Assembly: GCA_905221605.1 (NCBI GenBank)
Contig: CAJNDS010002567.1
Coordinates: 33,501 to 97,500 of the forward strand
Origin: Symbiodinium natans
Taxonomy: Eukaryota; Sar; Dinophyceae; Suessiales; Symbiodiniaceae
Length of the DNA: 64,000 nt
Direction: 5' to 3'
The stretch's first letter is position 1. Every line of letters starts with the position of its first letter. Below the pieces are notes generated by a model. It was given only the letters and a program-made list of their open reading frames with translations. It ran no database searches and was not told where the DNA came from. Shown here in pieces: positions 24,415 through 36,500 of this stretch. Both the position numbers and the translations under genes were made by a program.

Positions 24415-25028
24415 TTAGTTGCATTTGCAGCGCTTCACTCGGGTCTCCTCTCCCGACGTCTCCTCTTGCTCAGGGCTGGTGACCTGGCATAGTGCAAGTT
24501 GTGAGTGTGGGTGGGGGGCGGGGGAGATGCAAAGAGTGGGTCCCGCAACAGCGCAACCACTCTGCACCTGCTCTCTCGCGCGGGCGGCAAGGGCACGGCG
24601 CTCGCGCCGTGCCTCACGCGCGGCGTCGGACTCAGACCTCTCGGTGGCTCGAAGTTGAACCAAGGCAAACAACTCCACACAGGTGGTGGAGTATGCGTTT
24701 TCGCCAATTGGGCCCAGGCTGTTCGAGCTCTTCATCTGCAGGGAAATGCGCAGCGACAGGTCGCTCATCGGCTTCTGTCCATGCATCGTGATTCCTGCCT
24801 TCGAGGCGTTGCAGCAACTGTAGGGCTTCTTTGGAAGGAGCTCGCTCTGCCACCTTCATTACGACACTGCGCCATGCCGCGAAGCGTCAGGAACTCACGA
24901 TATCTCGAGTCTCTCATCGACACTGCCTTTGCACCGGAACCAGTAAACGTCATGATGCACACGAGTCTTTTCTGCTTTCTTGCCAATTCCCTCTTGAAGG
25001 GCACCAGCGCATCCATTAGCTTCAGCAC
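24415..25028 (-). CDS. Putative multi-exon gene, unrecognised
   Basis: Three minus islands: 25028-24900 (VPFKRELARKQKRLVCIMTF then SMRDSRYREFLTLRGM); 24859-24755 (APSKEALQLLQRLEGRNHD); and 24780-24560 (SDLSLRISLQMKSSNSLGPI leading into an Arg/Glu/Ala-rich helix). The frame changes between islands fit introns. Weaker islands upstream to about 25.35 kb may belong too. It lies just downstream of, and on the same strand as, the WD40 gene, so it could be that gene's 3' portion. No domain recognised. Confidence 0.35.
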
Positions 25029-25639
25029 AAGGTCCGACCCGTGCTGTTACAGCTGCCTAGCTTCGACTGAAATTTCATTCCAATGCATCGCTGCATCTCA
25101 ACTTTTGCGAGTGATGATCAACATCCTCGCTGACCAATATGTTGTGGGAGATTGGAGGCTTTGAGGGGTTCAGCTGGAATTGCGTGCATGACACACCGCG
25201 ACCCTCTTGCAAATAAAGGCCTCTGACTTTGTGTATTTTTCGGATACAGTGACGAGCGCCCTTGCCGATCATGCAAAGAGGTGCGAGCAGAGGCTGCTTC
25301 AACTGTCAGAGCTGCAGTGACATCAGCGTCATGTCTCCTGCAAAGTTTGTTCAAGTATGTTCAAGTGTCCTATTTTGTGCGTTCTTCCCTCAAAGCTCCT
25401 TGCACGCATCAGAAGCTGGTCTACTACCAAGTCTTGTCCTCCTCTCTCATGCGCCACAGCCGAGCTCGGCCAACCTGTCGCGTGCGCCAGAGTTCTGGGT
25501 TGGTGTTTGTTTTCGGCGGAGGCTGTCGAGTGCCTGATCGCCTGAGACTAGCTGCAGGCTGTCCGGAGACCAGGCCTGGCACAGTCTGGGCATGCTCAGC
25601 TTCAAGACAGCTTCAACTCAACCCTCACATGATGCTGGG

Positions 25640-27985
25640 CATGCCGGCCAAGGACCAGATCTGATGGGAATGGCCATGGAGGGTTGCTTCCAGGGTCCAT
25701 CCGCCATAAACAGTCCTCGATACACAATATGCGAATATGCCGGCCTTGGGAACTGTATTGGCGCAAGGGAGAACGAAGCACAACGAGTCACTAGGGGTGG
25801 CACGGATTGTTCAACCAAATGCGTGCCGAACCGTCTGGGCTGCCGGTTACGATCTGGCACGTGCAGACATTCGTGCTGCCGGTGATCAACGCACTGGAAA
25901 GGGCGTTAACACACAGCCGGCGAGCACCCTTTGTCCGTCCGGGGACCAGCGAGCGACATGGATCGGCGACCAGTCATGAATCCACCCTTGGACACTTGCA
26001 AGGCATACAGCGTACGGGCTCACTTGCCTGTTCCAAGCCTACATAAAACTGGGCTCCGAGGCCCATGTTGGAGTCCGGATGCAGGGTGTCAAGGCGAGCC
26101 GGGTTCACAGGCGAACGCAATGCTGTGTTCGTCCTCAGCTTCGAGCTGCTGGCTTCGTGACAAGCACATGCCCCATTGTGATCATTATGCCCCCCACATG
26201 CCATGGCCACCATAAGCCGCCAAGCTGCAAGTTCGGTGGCAGTTTCATGCCGTTTGCTTCCGTCAGGAACCCCTGCGCATGCCACTATTCCATATCTCCC
26301 TACGTGACACTTGGGTCGTTCAGTTCAGGCATTTGAAGGGCATATGGCGTATTGCAGTACCTGGACCTGTACATTCAAAGCTTTACACAACCTTCATGTT
26401 CAACAGCTCAGCATCTGTTATCTGTTTGATGCCGGCAAGTGCCATCTAAGGACTCCATGACACTCCATGACACTCCATGCGGCGCCTTTGGCACCCAGTC
26501 ACCGTCCACAGGATGCCTTACCGCTCGGCGAAGCCGGCTCGACAGCGGAACGCTACGACGCTACGAACACCTGACCCTGTGGGCCACGCCAGATGTAGGC
26601 GTAGCCTTTGCGGCCACTGGTCAGCACCTTGGACGAAAGATGAGTGGCCTTACTGCCCTGTTATAGCAGTCGTACATCCAAGCTTCGCCTAACGACTTCA
26701 AACGCAAGCCAACATGAAAGACTCAATTGCCCCCAAGCACGTACTGTCCATCTGGAGACCAGGCAACAGCCCGAACAGCCTGATGCTCCATGGTGGCAGC
26801 GCCGAGTCAACATCAAGAGCACAGTAGCCGACCTCACTGTGCACCTGCTTCTTGGTGCGAAGATTCCACCTCTGCCGGCCTTCCCATCCAACAAGTACAA
26901 GAAAAACAGTGCTCTCACGCACGGGCTCATTAGGGAGCACAATGCTGTTTTTTGATGCTGTTTGTTTCCCACCCTCAGTGTGGAGCCATTCTGGCCTACA
27001 ACGCGCTGGGTTTGTGCTGGGTGCCCAGGCCACTGCCCTGGAAGTCCCGGTCGGTGAGGGTCCAGATGCGGGCTAGGCCATCGCTGCCACCGGTCCTCAG
27101 AAGCCGCTCGAGGCCCAATGTACAAACTCCTACTACCTGCCAAGATTATGCATGCACATATGTATGTGATAAACATATACTTATGTATGTATATGCGCAC
27201 ATGCTAAATATGAGGTGAACCTGACACGCGCATGCGCGATCATGTTTTGCTCATCGGCCATGTTCGCGTTGCTCTCTCTCTGCTGGGCCGCCCGCAGCAG
27301 CTCGCGACCATCTGGAGACCAGCGGACGGAGACCATCAGGTGGGCCACCCCCTAATGCAATGCACATGTGTCACTCCTTGACTCACAGTAGGGCCCATGT
27401 TAGGCACTGAGGCTTTGTAGCACGGCACCTCGAGGGTAGCCTCGAGGGCCCACCGACTTGGCATTTCCTCAGAGGGTTTTGACGGATCGGAAACAGAGGC
27501 TCCATAAGCTCCATAAGCTCAGCCATCTCAGCCCGCAGCTGCACTTGCATGCCAAATGGATGCAGAGTGGTCCAACCCTCGCTTCAGAGAAAAGAACTTT
27601 CCACCTATCATGCCTCATCGAACGAGGGGTGTATTGTGTATTCACGCATCCCTTTCCAGCATCGGCAAACTGTAGACATGTAAGCCTCACCCGCACTTTG
27701 TTTGGGCTACCCTCATCCGCGTCCGCGCCTAGCAGGTATGAGGCACCGAGGCTCCTTTGTTTCTCTTCGCTGCTGGAGGCACAGGCCTCAAAACCTGGGC
27801 TGCGGCGTGCTGTGGGGGTTCATGGGGTCAGGAATGCAATTTGGTGTGAAGCATCCCATGGAGATCTCAGCCGCGGGCCCGTGCCGCGAGAAGACATACA
27901 GGCAGTTCTCAATGGCGAACCAGCGAGTACGCGACCCAAAGCACTCTCGTTGGAGCTCCAGTCCACTACCTAGGCCGCAAAACAC
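25640..27985 (-). CDS. WD40-repeat beta-propeller protein, multi-exon (part)
   Basis: WD40 proteins form propeller scaffolds for protein complexes. Reading the minus strand downstream: a WFAIENCLYVF blade segment near 27.9 kb; a Glu/Met-rich helix (AEMAELMELMEPLF) near 27.5 kb; VRWSPDGRELL near 27.3 kb; GGSDGLARIWTL near 27.07 kb; VGWEGRQRWNLRTKKQ near 26.88 kb; VAWSPDGQYVLGG near 26.76 kb; LTSGRKGYAYIWRG near 26.62 kb; ARWSPDGQRVLAG near 25.96 kb; VTGSPDGSARIWLNN near 25.83 kb; and a GHSHQIWSL start near 25.66 kb. These are the family's WSPDG strand turn, S.DG.ARIW blade end and GH motif. The blades lie in different frames, separated by stops, as expected for short exons. More WD40 exons lie on the same strand at 47.3-48.1 kb. 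Whether this is a complete gene, the 3' half of that one, or a decayed copy cannot be settled by eye. Confidence 0.68.
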
Positions 27986-28122
27986 TGCAACCCTGAAGTT
28001 ACTCAGTTACGTGCAGTGACTCTCGAGGCGGGGTCGTAACCGCGATAAGGACCCATTTTTTTTTAACCACAACAAGGAATCACTTAACCATGATAAGGAT
28101 TTGTGCCTCAGTGCATGATAGC

Positions 28123-28424
28123 CACAATCCCCCCCCCCGACCACATGGGAGTGACAAAAAGCCCTCAGAATTGAGATTTTAAGCCTCCCAAAGCTCCAAA
28201 ACCAGGTTCTTTCTGTCACTGCGGGTGCCCCCCCTCCCCCCCCCATGAATATTCTGTCACTGCGCCCAGACCCACATAAGAGTGGCAAAAAGCCCTCAGA
28301 ATTGAGATTTTAAGCCTCCCAAACCTCCAAAACCAGGTTTTTTCTGAGTGACAAAAAAACCTGAGAATTGAGGTTTTTTTTGGCCTCCCAAAACTCCAAA
28401 ACCAGGTTCTTTCTGTCACTGCGG

Positions 28425-28456
<32 letters not shown>

Positions 28457-29180
28457 GAGACCCACATGGGAGTGACAAAGCCCTCAGAATTGAGATTTTA
28501 AGCCTCCAAAGCTCTCCCCCGTGCCCCCCCCCCCCCCCCAGACCCACACGGGAGTGACAAAAAAACCTGAGAATTGAGGTTTTGGGCCTATCAAAGCTCC
28601 CAAAACCAGGTTCTTTTGTCACTGTGGGTCCGCCCCCCACCCCCCCCAGAGACGCACTGGCCCCCCCCCCCCCCCCGACCCACTGAATCTGTCACTGCGG
28701 GCGCCCCCCCCCCTCCCCGACCACATGGCAGTGACAAAAAGCCCTCAATAGTTTCCCAAAACTCCAAAACCAGGTTCTTTCTGTCACTGCGGGTCCCCCC
28801 CTTTCTGTCACTGCGGATGCCCCCCCCCTTTAAAAACGCCTGAAAATTGAGGTTTTGGGCCTCCCAAAGCTCCAATTCTGTCACTGCGGGCGCCCCCCCC
28901 CCCCCCCATGAAAATTCTGTCACTGCGCCCAGACCCACATAAGAGACAAAAAATTCTCAGAATTGAGATTTTAAGCAAAACCAGGTTCTTTCTGAGTGAC
29001 AAAAAAAAACCTGAGAATTGAGGTTTTGGGCCTCCCAAAACTCCAAAACCAGGTTCTTTCTGTCACTGCGGGTGCCCCCCCCCCCGCCCCCGAGACCCAC
29101 ATGGGAGTGACAAAGCCCTCAGAATTGAGATTTTAAGCCTCCCAAAGCTCCTTCTGTCACTGCGGGTGCCAACCCCCCCC
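28123..29180. repeat. C-rich tandem array, about 110-130 bp units
   Basis: About eight to ten degenerate units are built from the same parts: a poly-C tract of variable length, gacccacatgggagtgacaa, gccctcagaattgagatttt, aagcctcccaaagctccaaa, accaggttctttctgtcact and gcgggtgcc. Some units lack parts or carry the variant aaaacctgagaattgaggtt. The right edge runs into gctgagcaaaatagggtcta tttagaagc at about 29,190-29,215. The same family recurs at 46.25-46.67 kb. Confidence 0.9.
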
Positions 29181-29215
29181 CCGTGGCTGAGCAAAATAGG
29201 GTCTATTTAGAAGCA

Positions 29216-29430
29216 TTGTCAAGCAGGTTTAGTTCGTGATTAAGCAGCTACATCTTTAATAACATCCCACAATCTGAGACTCCACAACCTGCATCTGAAA
29301 CTCGAAACCCTCATCCCCAAAGCCTAGCCTTTCCGTCACATGCACTGTATAATCGGACTCGATGACCTGCGTCTTAAACTCTAAGTCTGATTTTAAACCT
29401 TAACCGTGCATTCACACACACGCTTCGGCC
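29216..29430. other. Spacer after the C-rich array
   Basis: Unique-looking sequence with several loose aaccct / aaactc motifs; no gene. Confidence 0.3.
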
Positions 29431-30280
29431 GTGCCCAGCTGCCACCCCCAGCCGAAGCGGACGGCGGAATATAAATATTTTAAAGAGGGCCTCTTGGCTT
29501 TCCCCTTATCTCTTTCTCTGCTTAGACAAGAACATAGGAGAGAAGAGGAGTTTACACCTTCTTCTCGCTCCTCACTCCTCTCTCCTCCCCACCCCCCTCT
29601 CGCGCTCTCTCTTTTTTCTTTCAGCGGGCTTGAGGGCAAGGGTTTTCCCCGCCCACACCCCACGCTGCACTCTCTCTCTTTCTCCCTCTCGCTTTTTTTG
29701 TTTTCCTTTTCTTTTCTGAGTGGTATCTCTCGTAGAACTGGAAGGGGTGGAAGCTGATGCGCGTCTTTTTTTGTGCGGGCAGGTGCCTCCAGGGGAGGAC
29801 GCTGCCTTCCGCCTTCCCATACCGCTTTAAAAGAAAATGAGGAGATAGAGAGAAAGAGAGACAGGGTCACGGGGGAAAGAAGAGGGAGGGGCAAGAACAA
29901 GGTAGGAAGAACATGTAAATTCCTCTTCTCTCTTCTCTTTTCCTCTTTCTTTTCCACAAGAAAGAAAACTGATATGGACTTGAGAAGGGGGGAAGCGAAG
30001 AGACCCTCTCTCTCCCACGGTCTATGCTTCTCTCTATGCCTCGCCCTGTCTCACTCCCTCTCTGCTTCAGGAAATCTCTTTCTTTGTAGCTCACCCTCCT
30101 CCTCGTCTTCCAATTCCACAAGACATGCCGCCCATACAAGAAAAAGATAAACAGAGAGAGAACGAGCGAGCAAACCGGAAGAAGAAAGGAACAAGGTAGG
30201 AAGACATGTAAACTCCTTTGTTCTCTTATCTTCTTATCTTTCTCTTTAACAAAGAAAAACTGATTGGGAGCATAAGCTTT
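29431..30280. repeat. Polypyrimidine/polypurine simple-sequence region with a repeated segment
   Basis: Long CT-rich and AG-rich tracts. A segment starting caaggtaggaaga(a)catgta at 29,899 recurs at 30,192 with the same downstream ttctcttatctttctc...aaagaaaa..ctgat order. Open frames of up to 181 codons here are Lys/Glu/Arg/Ser/Leu-only and reflect composition. Confidence 0.75.
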
Positions 30281-30440
30281 TCCAAAATTTTTGGAGGGCT
30301 GTGCTTGCGATTTGTCTTTTGGGAGCACATTCTTGCCAAAACCTTGGGGGGACGGTGCTTGCGATTTGTGTTTTGGGAGCATCCTTTTTCTCCAAGATCT
30401 CAGGGGGACGGTGCTTGCGATTTGTCTTTTGGGAGCACAG
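30281..30440. repeat. Three inverted copies of the 54-bp family
   Basis: Three units of about 60 bp carry gcttgcgatttgtcttttgg gagca, which is the reverse complement of the caaatcgcaagc core of the 54-bp arrays further right. Confidence 0.75.
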
Positions 30441-31490
30441 AAAATCTTAGGTCTTCGGCCTGCTTTCCTTCAAGGCTTCCAAAAATGGAGGTCTCCGGCG
30501 TGGGGGTCCTTTACTTTGAAGGTGGGTCTTGTTACAGAAAAAGAAGAAAAGAGCACCCTCATTTTGGGTACATGCAACATCATTCCCTTCTGCTATTTCC
30601 TCTTGCGCAAAGAACGACAGGAAGGCAGCAGTGGAAAAAGGGAGCTCCTTTCCTTCAAGATTCCAAAATCGGAGTCTCTGGTGTGGGTGTCCTTTTCAAG
30701 GCGGGTTTCGCTACAGAAAAAGGAAGAAAAGGACACCCGAAACACTCAAAAAATCTTGGACGCGCTTCTTTACACATTAAGTTAAATATTTTATACTGAA
30801 ATGAAGGGAACAGAAACTGAAACGAACGAAGGTGAGAGTGGACAAAGAAGCACCTTTTCTTTCCAGGTTTCCAGAAATAGAGGTCTCCGGTGTGGGTGTG
30901 CTTTTAAGGTGGGTTTTGCTACAGAAAAAAGAAGACAAGAGCACCCTCATTTTGGGTACATGTAACATCATTTCCTTCTGGTATTTCCTCTTGCGCAAAG
31001 AAATAAAACGAAAGGAAGGCAGCAGTGGAAAAAGCGAGCGCCTTTCCTTCAAGTTTTCCACAATTGGAGTCTCTGGTGCGGGTGTCCTTTTAAGGTGGGG
31101 TTAGCTACAGAAAAAGGAAGCAAAGGACACCCGAAACGCTCTAAAAATCTTGGACGCGCTTCTTTACTCATTAAATTAAATATGTTATACTGAAGTTAAG
31201 GGAACAGAAAATGAAACGAACGAAAGGTAAGAGTGGACAAAGAAGCACCTTTTCTTTCCAGGTTTCCAGAAATAGAGGTCTCCGGTGTGGGTGTATTCTT
31301 ATTGTTTCTCTAAGAAAAAAGTAAAAAAAAAAAAAAAAGGACACCCCGAAACACTCTAAAAATCTTGGACGCCCTTCTTTACACATTTAATTAAATATTT
31401 TATACTTAAATTAAAAGGGGACAGAAAATGAAACGAACGAAGGGTGAGAGCGGACAAAGAAGCACCTTTTCTTTTCAAGGTTTCGTGGGG
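30441..31490. repeat. 391-bp tandem satellite, block A
   Basis: Units begin ggaggtctccgg(c/t)gtggg. Clear starts lie at about 30,485 and 30,876 (391 bp apart), with a shortened unit near 31,275. Each contains agagcaccctcattttgggt, a second half beginning gagtctctggtgtgggtgtc, and the link gaaacgaacgaaggtgagag. Confidence 0.85.
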
Positions 31491-31998
31491 TCATTTTTTG
31501 CTCCAAAAAGTCAAATCGCAAGCCCTGGTCCCTAAGATTGTGGGTTCAAGTTTTGCTCCAAAGAGCCAAATCGCAAGCCCTGGCCCCTAAGATTTTGGGT
31601 TCAAGTTTTGCTCCAAAGAGCCAAATCGCAAGCCCTGGCCCCTAAGATTTTGGGTTCAAGTTTACCTCCAAAGAGCCAAATCGCAAGCGCTGGTTCCTTT
31701 GATTTTGGGTTCAAGTTTTGCTCCAAAGAGCCAAATCGCAAGCCCTGGCCCCTAAGATTTTGGGTTCAAGTTTGCCTCCAAAGAGCCAAATCGCAAGCCC
31801 TGGTCCCTAAGATTTGGGTTCACGTTTTCCTCCAAAGAGCCAAATCGCAAGCCCTGGTCCCTAAGATGTTGGGTTCAAGTTTGCCTCCAAAGGGCCAAAT
31901 CGCAAGCCCTGGTCCCTAAGATTTGGGTTCAAGTTTGCTTCCAAAGAGCCAAATCGCAAGCGCTGGCCCCTAAGATTTATCGGTTCAAGTCTTGCTCC
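31491..31998. repeat. 54-bp tandem array 1
   Basis: About nine units of ctccaaagagccaaatcgca agccctggtccctaagattt tgggttcaagtttt. Because the period is divisible by three, plus-strand frames stay open as an 18-residue repeat (SKSQALVPKILGSS-like). This is probably a consequence of the period rather than a protein. Confidence 0.88.
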
Positions 31999-32629
31999 GA
32001 GTATCATCTACGATTTGTGTTTGGGGAGCATCTTGTTCTCCAAAATCTTAGGTCTTCGGTCTGCTTTCCTTCAAGGTTTCCAAAACATGGAGGTCTCCGG
32101 TGCGGGGATCCTTTAAAGGTGGGTCTTGTTGCAGAAAAAGAAGAAAAGAGTACCCTAATTTTGGATACATGTAACATCATTTCCCTCTGCTATTTCCTCT
32201 TGCGCAAAAAACGACAGGAAGGCAGCAGTGGAAAAAGGGAGCTCTTTTCCTTCAAGTTCTAAAATCGGAGTCTCTGGGTTTCGCGAAAAGGACACCCGAA
32301 ACACTCTAAAAATCTTGGACGCCCTTCTTTACACATTAAATATTGTATACTTAAAGGGGACAGAAAATGAAACGAACGAAAGGTGGGAGTAGACAACGCA
32401 GCACCTTTTCTTTCAAGGTTTCCAGAAATAGAGGTCTCCGGTGCGGGTGTGCCTTTAAGGTGGTTTAGACACCCCTGCTGACATTCCGAAACACTCTAAA
32501 AAAATTTGGACACCCATCTTTACAGAATAAATTAGATATTTATACTTAAATTCAAGGGGACAGAAAATGAAACGAACGAAGGGTGAGAGCGGACAAAGAA
32601 GCACGTTTTCTTCTCAAGGTTTCGGGGGT
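31999..32629. repeat. 391-bp satellite, block B (shortened units)
   Basis: Begins with the link atcatctacgatttgtgttt ggggagcat seen again at 33.41 kb, then one full-length and one truncated unit (starts near 32,090 and 32,430). Confidence 0.8.
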
Positions 32630-33405
32630 CATATTTTTTTGCTCCAGAAGTCAAATCGCAAGCCCTGGCCCGTAAGATTGTGGGTTCAAGTTTTGCTCCA
32701 AAGAGCCAAATCGCAAGCCCTGGCCCCCAAGATTCTGGGTTCAAGTTTACCTCCAAAGAGCCAAATCGCAAGCCCTGGTCTCTAAGATTTTGGGTTCAAG
32801 TTTTCCTCCAAAGAGCCAGATCGCAAGCCCTGGTCCCTGAGATTTGGGGTTCAAGTTTTCCTCCAAAGAGCCAAATCGCAAGCACTGGTCCCTAAGATTG
32901 CGGGTTCAAGTTTTCCTCCAGAGTCCAATCGTAAGCCCTGCTCCCTACGACTTTGGCTTCAAGTTTTGCTCCAAAGAGTCAAATCGCAAGCCGTCCCTAA
33001 GATTTTGGGTTCAAGTTTACCTCCAAAGAGCCAAATCGCAAGCCCTGGTCCCTAAGCTTTTGGGTTCAAGTTTACCTCCAAAGAGCCAAATCGCAAGCCC
33101 TGGTCCCCAAGATTGTGGGTTCAAGTTTTCCTCCAAAAAGTTAAATCGCAAGCCCTGGTCCCTAAGATTTTGGGTTCAAATTTTCCTCCAAAAAGCCAAA
33201 TCGCAAGCCCTGGTCCCTAAGATTTTGGGGTCAAGTTTGCCTCCAAAGAGCCAAATCGCAAGCGTTGGTCCCTAAGATTGTGGGTCAAGTTTGCCTCCAA
33301 AGAGCCAAATCGCAGGCCCTGGTCCCTACGACTTTGGCTTCAAGTTTTACTCCAAAGAGTCAAATCACAAGGGTCTGGCCCCTAAGATTTTGTGTTCAAG
33401 TCTTG
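32630..33405. repeat. 54-bp tandem array 2
   Basis: About 14 units of the same 54-bp family, with occasional small deletions that shift the period. Confidence 0.88.
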
Positions 33406-34480
33406 CTCCGAGCATCATCTACGATTTGTGTTTGGGGAGCATCTTTGTCTCCAAAATCTTAGGTCTTCGGCCTGCTTTCCTTCAAGTTTTCAAAAAAATG
33501 GAGGTCTCCGGCGTGGGGGTCCTTTACTTTGAAGGTGGGTCTTGTTACAGAAAAAGAAGAAAAGAGCACCCTCATTTTGGGTACATGCAACATCATTCCC
33601 TTCTGCTATTTCCTCTTGCGCAAAGAACGACAGGAAGGCAGCAGTGGAAAAAGGGAGCTCCTTTCCTTCAAGATTCCAAAATCGGAGTCTCTGGTGCGGG
33701 TGTCCTTTTCAAGGTGGGTTTCGCTTCAGAAAAAAGAAGAAAAGGACACCTGAAACACTCTAAAAATCTTGGACGCCCTTCTTTACACATTACATATTTA
33801 TACTTAAATTAAAGGGAACAGAAAATGAAACGAACGAAAGGTGAGAGTGGACACCTTTCTTTCCAGGTATCCAAAAAATGAAGGTCTCCGGTGTGGGTGT
33901 CCTTTAAAGGTGGGTTTTTGCTACAGAAAAAAGAAGAAAAGAGCACCCTCATTTTGGGTACATGCAACATCATTTCCTTCTGCTATTTCCTCTTGCGCAA
34001 AGAACGACAGCAACGCAGCAGTGGAAAAAGCGAGCACCTTGCCTGCAAGGCTTCCAAAATCGGAGTCTCTGGCGCGGGTGTCCTTTTAAGGTGGGTTTCG
34101 CTACAGAAAAAGGAAGAAAAGGACACCCGAAACACTCTATATAAACATCTTGGACACCCTTACACATTAAATATTTTATACTTAAATTAAAGGGGACAGA
34201 AAATGAAACGAACGAAAGGTGAGAGTGGACAAAGAAGCAGCTTTTCTTTCCAGGTTTCCAAAAATAGAGGTCGCCGGTGTACGTATTTTAATGCTTCGCA
34301 ACATAAAAAGGACAAAAGGACACCCGAAACACTCTAAAAAATTTTGGACGCCCCTCTTTACAGAATAAATTAGATATATATATATATATATATTTATTTA
34401 TTTAAATTAAAGGTGACAGAAAATGAAACGAACGAAGGGTGAAAGTGGACAAAGAAGCACCTTTTCTTTTCAAGGTTTCG
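33406..34480. repeat. 391-bp satellite, block C
   Basis: Same link sequence as at 32.0 kb, then units starting near 33,500, 33,880 and 34,265 (the last shortened), including a (ta)n run at 34,373-34,392. Confidence 0.85.
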
Positions 34481-35085
34481 TGGGTCATTTTTTGCTCCAA
34501 AGAGTCAATTCGCAAGCCCTGGTCCTTAAGATTGTGGGTTCAAGTTTTGCTCCAAAGAGCCAACTCGCAAGCCCTGGTTTCTAAGATTTTGGCGTAAACT
34601 TGATCAAACTTTTAATCCAAAACGTCAAATCGCAAGCCCTGCTCCCTAAGACTTTGGCTTCAAGTGTTGCTCCAAAGAGCCAAATCGCAAGCCCTGGTCT
34701 CTAAGATTTTGGGTTCAAGTTTTCCTCCAAAGAGCCAGATCGCAAGCGCTGGTCCCTAAGATTTTGGGTTCAAGTTTTCCTCCCAACAGCCAAATCGCAA
34801 GCCCTGTCGCAAGCCCTGGCCCGTACGACTTTGGCTTCAAGTTTTGCTCCAAAGAGCCAAGTCGCAAGCCCTGGTCCCTAGGATTTTGGGTTCAAGCTTT
34901 CCTCCAAAGAGAAATCGCAAGCCCTGGTCCCTAAGATTTTGGGTTCAAGTTTTCCTCCAAAGAGCCAAATCGCAACGCTGGTCCCTAAGATTTTGGGTTC
35001 AAGTTTTCTTCCAAAGAGCCAAATCGCAAGCCTTGGTTCCTAAGATTGTGGGTTCAAGTTTTCCTCCAAAGAGCCAAATCGCGAG
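34481..35085. repeat. 54-bp tandem array 3
   Basis: About ten units, more degenerate than arrays 1 and 2, ending at caaatcgcgagc. Confidence 0.86.
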
Positions 35086-35540
35086 CAGAATAACACAAAA
35101 TAAATTGGGGTGCGGCATTGAGACGTACAAAAGTATGGTGTGTTTTTGTCATCTTTTGGGAATGATACCGCGGTTTCTGGGTCCTCTCTTCTCCGGCATC
35201 GGAAGGCATGCTCACGTACCGCTTTTATTTGATTTTATACTACACGGGCCCCAAAAATTGGTCAATTTTTGCGATTTTTTACTATGTCCGCGGTAGGATT
35301 TTTTGAGCAAATTTCAATTTTGTTAGCGTGATTTCAGACTTTTGCGCATATATGAAAAAAAAGCCTATTTTTTGGTCCGAAACGGCTTCGCGCAAAAGCT
35401 GGCAGCGAGGCGAGCCTGTCCAAAAATAAGTTGTCGAGCTTCAAAACGACTCCCCGCCGTTGTTTTCTGAAATTGCCAGAACTCACTTTGATGAAAAATG
35501 CGATTACTGTGCCTTTGCTTCCCACCGCAGCCCAAAAAAT
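35086..35540. other. Unique spacer between satellite and AT-rich array
   Basis: AT-leaning sequence with no repeat of its neighbours and only short frames. It contains tccgcggtaggattttttga-type segments; no gene recognised. Confidence 0.35.
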
Positions 35541-36500
35541 CCTAAATTATTAAAATTAGTAATTTCTGCCCTGAGAGGCTCCCGGAAAATTGAAATTATT
35601 AAAATTATTAAAATTATTAAAATTATTAAAATGATGAAAATTATTAAAATTATTAAAATTATTAAAATTATTAAAATTATTAAAATTATTAAAATTATTA
35701 AAATTATTAAAATTATTAAAATTATTAAAATTATTATTTTCTGCCCTGAGAGGCTCCCCGAATATTAAAATTATTAAAATTATTAAAATTATTAAAATTA
35801 TTAAAATTATTAAAATTATTAAAATTATTAATTTCTGCCCTGAGAGGCTCCCGGAAAATTAAAATTATTAAAATTATTAAAATTATTATAAATTATTAAA
35901 AATTATTAAAATTAATTAAAATTATTAAAATTATTAAAATTATTAAAAATCTGCCCTGAGAGGCTCCCGGAAAATTAAAATTCTTAAAATTATTAAAATT
36001 ATTAAATTATTAATTTCTGCCCTGAGAGGCTCCCCGAAAATTAAAATTATTAAAATTATTAAAATTATTAAAATTATTAAAATTATTAAAATTATTAAAA
36101 TTAATAAAATTATTAAATTATTAAAATTATTAAAATTATTAATTTCTGCCCTGGGAGGCTCCCGGAAAATTAAAATTATTAAAATTATTAAAATTATTAA
36201 AATTATTAATTTCTGCCCTGAGAGGCTCCCGGAAAATTAAAATTATGAAAATTATGAAAATTATTAAAATTATTAAAATTATTAAAATTATTAAAATTAT
36301 TAATTTCTGCCCTGAGAGGCTCCCGGAAAATTAAAATTATTAAAATTATTAAAATTATTAAAATTATTAAAATTATTAATTTCTGCCCTGAGAGGCTCCC
36401 CGAAAATTAAAATTATTAAAATTATTAAAATTATTAAAATAATAAAAATTATTAAAATTATTAAAATTATTAAAATTATTAAAATTATTAATTTCTGCCC
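35541..36500. repeat. AT-rich higher-order array, left arm
   Basis: A 9-bp unit (attaaaatt) repeats in runs of about 4-12, each run separated by the conserved spacer atttctgccctgagaggctc ccggaaaatt. About ten spacers in this orientation. Confidence 0.95.

Noticed and set aside
28216-29038. Glycine-run open frames in the C-rich array
   Set aside because: The Gly tracts are translations of poly-C runs read from the other strand, and the frames follow repeat units.
29412-30382. Minus-strand frames of 171-181 codons
   Set aside because: Their residues (Lys, Arg, Glu, Ser, Leu, Phe, Pro) mirror polypurine/polypyrimidine composition, and they run through repeated DNA.
31491-35085. CRISPR array
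   Set aside because: Units are contiguous tandem repeats without unique spacers, and the context is a eukaryotic nuclear genome.
35460-35768. Open frame encoding a Lys-Ile-Ile repeat
   Set aside because: Direct translation of the attaaaatt simple repeat; no independent coding signal.
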